From Rhynochetos jubatus (taxonomy: Eukaryota; Chordata; Aves; Eurypygiformes; Rhynochetidae), in the NCBI GenBank assembly GCA_027574665.1, contig CM050657.1, forward strand, positions 16,318,404 to 16,382,403: a stretch of DNA of 64,000 nucleotides. Direction: 5' to 3'. The notes under the pieces were generated by a model that saw only the letters and a list, made by a program, of their open reading frames with translations, was not told the DNA's origin and ran no database searches. Position 1 is the first letter of the stretch; every line of letters begins with the position of its first letter. Of this stretch, positions 62,465 to 64,000 are shown piece by piece. Position numbers and translations under genes: made by a program.

Positions 62465-62653
62465 GGAGATTGTGATAACCTGATGGTCCCCAAAATCACC
62501 TACAAAGGAATCTTTTCACGTAGCCCACCTGTGTCTAGCCCATGTAACCCATGGTTACATGGTGATTTTTCTGAGGGCAGACTTCTCCTTGCTTTTTCAC
62601 TTTTTTTCTCTGTCCCTGTCTTGTGCAGCTACAGAAAGTCCCACACAAACTGA
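62465..62653 (+). other. candidate terminal exon (weak)
   Basis: CTTTTTCTTTTCAG (ending 62464) is an excellent acceptor. The frame is open at phase 0 for 62 codons to TGA at 62651-62653, starting GDCDNLMVPKITYKG. A second strong acceptor (CTGTCTTGTGCAG, ending about 62629) lies inside. There is no AATAAA in the following 200 nt and no recognised domain. Confidence 0.15.
62540..62562. repeat. 23-nt inverted repeat
   Basis: CCATGTAACC, spacer CAT, GGTTACATGG: perfect 10-nt arms with a 3-nt spacer. The inner GTAACC and GGTTAC half-sites also fit an RFX-type GTNRCC/GGYNAC arrangement with a 3-nt gap. Function is not evident. Confidence 0.6.
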
Positions 62654-63425
62654 AAGGTGAAACACAAAGCAGAGGAGTTACAATGAACTCACTTTACTCC
62701 AAGTAGTACCAAGTGACCATGTGAAGCGAAAAACAAGCTATTTTTCTCTCCAGCCTTTTCAGCAACAGGGAGGTTAAGGTATCCTTCCTGGTAGGGGGTG
62801 AGACTCAAATGTCACGCTGAAGAATGACGTTGTGTATGTCCCTTTAAAACTTTGAATAGAAACTAGTTTAAATTTGAATCTAAAAAGAAAAAGTGAGCTG
62901 GATCATCCTGGAACTGGCTAAATGTTTCATGCCACACCTCCATCAGGAAAAAAAAAAAAAAACCAAAAACCGGTTCATTTTAAATCTAAATTATGCTATT
63001 GATCGTTTTCCGTGGCAAAAGGTTAAAACACTGCTTATTTCTTACCACGGACTGTTCGTTTCACTCCAGAATTACTGCACAAGAGCCAGACCCTGAAACC
63101 GGGTGGAGACGCTGCTTGGAAATCCCCCGTTGCTGGCTCCGTGCGGCCCTGTGCCCGAAAACCACGCACCACAGCCAACAAACTTGTTTCAAGAAAGCGT
63201 TGTTTGCTCAAGACCACCCCACTCCTGCAGGTAGGACGGTTCAGGAGGGAAAGGGGCTGGTGCAGGCCACCTCCTGTCCGCCCAAACAGCCCCAAAGGGT
63301 GCCCCTGAGCTCCCCATGGGGCTTCGGCAGCCGCAAGCCCATCCAGGTCCCCGCTGCTGTGACCCTGCACCAAGCCAGGTCTGCAGGCTGGGCCGGCAGA
63401 AAAGCATTCCCATGTTCTGTCAGAC
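62654..63425. other. non-coding stretch
   Basis: AT-rich to about 63060 with an A15 run (62948-62962), then abruptly GC- and CpG-richer (63080-63425). Overlapping frames on both strands (up to 166 codons plus, 140 minus) reflect the high GC and none is recognised. Confidence 0.45.
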
Positions 63426-63520
63426 GGAGGGAGGGATGGGAAGGTGCCGTGAGGCATGTTGGAGGGAGGGATGGGAAGGTGCCAAGGGGTTGAGGGAGCA
63501 GGAAGGTGCAGGGAGGAGGA
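63426..63520 (+). repeat. G-rich minisatellite, 35-nt period
   Basis: The 23-nt unit starting GGAGGGAGGGATGGGAAGG occurs exactly at 63426-63448 and 63461-63483. A degraded third copy (GAGGGAGCAGGAAGGTGCAG) follows at about 63493-63512. Each unit has three G3 runs and is close to a quadruplex motif. Confidence 0.75.
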
Positions 63521-64000
63521 TCAGGGCTGCAGAAGCCGCCCATTACATCAAGTTGGGCTCCCATGAAACCTCAATGTGGGCAGAAGGAAATAACAAAAGC
63601 TTTGCCTTGGCCACTGACCACGTTATTTGCTGGGCCCTTGTTTGTCTATGTACAAAATCCACTTACAGGGTCACAATACAGCAGAGTACGAAGTACCCGC
63701 CAGGTATCCTCTTTGCACAGAAAAACTGTCTCAGCTTTCAGGAGGACTTTTTTTCCCCCCCACGCAAGAGGGTTCGGCTTTGAAATGCAGCTTGCAAAAC
63801 TTGCTTTGTGCAATTCTCTGTACATATTTTTTTGCAGCCCACGAGAAAACTTTGCCACAATAAATTTCATTCAGTCTTCACTTTAGTCTCTGCTGGAGAC
63901 TCATGAATGCACCCACTAAACAAACTACTCTTCTTGCCCAGGCTTCTTTCAACTTTAGATGTCCTGAATATGCACTTTACCAACTGGAATACAGGTACCT
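63521..64000. other. right-edge non-coding stretch
   Basis: Overlapping short frames on both strands (for example 63506-63886, plus, and 63646-63870, minus), none recognised. The GC content falls again towards the right edge. Confidence 0.4.

Noticed and set aside
1..64000. tRNA, rRNA, snRNA genes, CRISPR arrays, operons or phage-like modules
   Set aside because: No cloverleaf, Pol III box pair, rRNA segment or regularly spaced repeat array was seen. Composition and repeats are those of a vertebrate chromosome.

Overview
This window is vertebrate nuclear DNA and almost certainly avian. The decisive evidence is a well-preserved 3' end of a CR1 retrotransposon (the dominant avian LINE) at about 56.27-56.61 kb, lying antisense. 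Two older relics fit an amniote background: a MIR-type SINE at about 36.76-36.98 kb and an L2/L3-like LINE tail at about 31.42-31.55 kb. Homopolymer and purine/pyrimidine tracts are scattered throughout. No prokaryotic signal is present: there are no packed ORFs, operons or CRISPR arrays. I cannot name the species, chromosome or gene locus.

Layout. 0-56 kb is mostly AT-rich, gene-poor DNA that looks intergenic or deep-intronic. No protein family is recognisable by eye. ORFs are short (the longest is 213 codons) and overlap in several frames, as expected of non-coding DNA. Within this are two stretches that look regulatory: 12.53-12.80 kb with a perfect RFX-type palindrome, and 24.1-24.7 kb with paired octamers, a direct repeat and a palindrome. 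From about 56 kb, and especially 60-64 kb, the sequence becomes richer in GC and CpG. A strong splice donor follows a CpG-rich stretch at 60.28 kb, so the right edge may approach a promoter or a gene-richer domain.

Candidate exons. Several segments have a good acceptor and donor around an open frame. The best on the plus strand are 6611-6975 (open frame with four coiled-coil heptads), 9986/10011-10151 (possible terminal exon with AATAAA about 100 nt downstream), 17570-17661, 20466-20519 and 47040-47266 (with AATAAA further downstream). On the minus strand, 57745-57695 and 55562-55520 have compatible phases. All are weak calls: splice-like signals occur by chance many times in 64 kb, and no homology search could be run. 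They are recorded as leads, not genes.

Nothing here supports a new multi-gene system. The most useful follow-ups are the coiled-coil exon candidate, the phase-compatible minus-strand exon pair, and the two regulatory-looking palindrome/octamer clusters.
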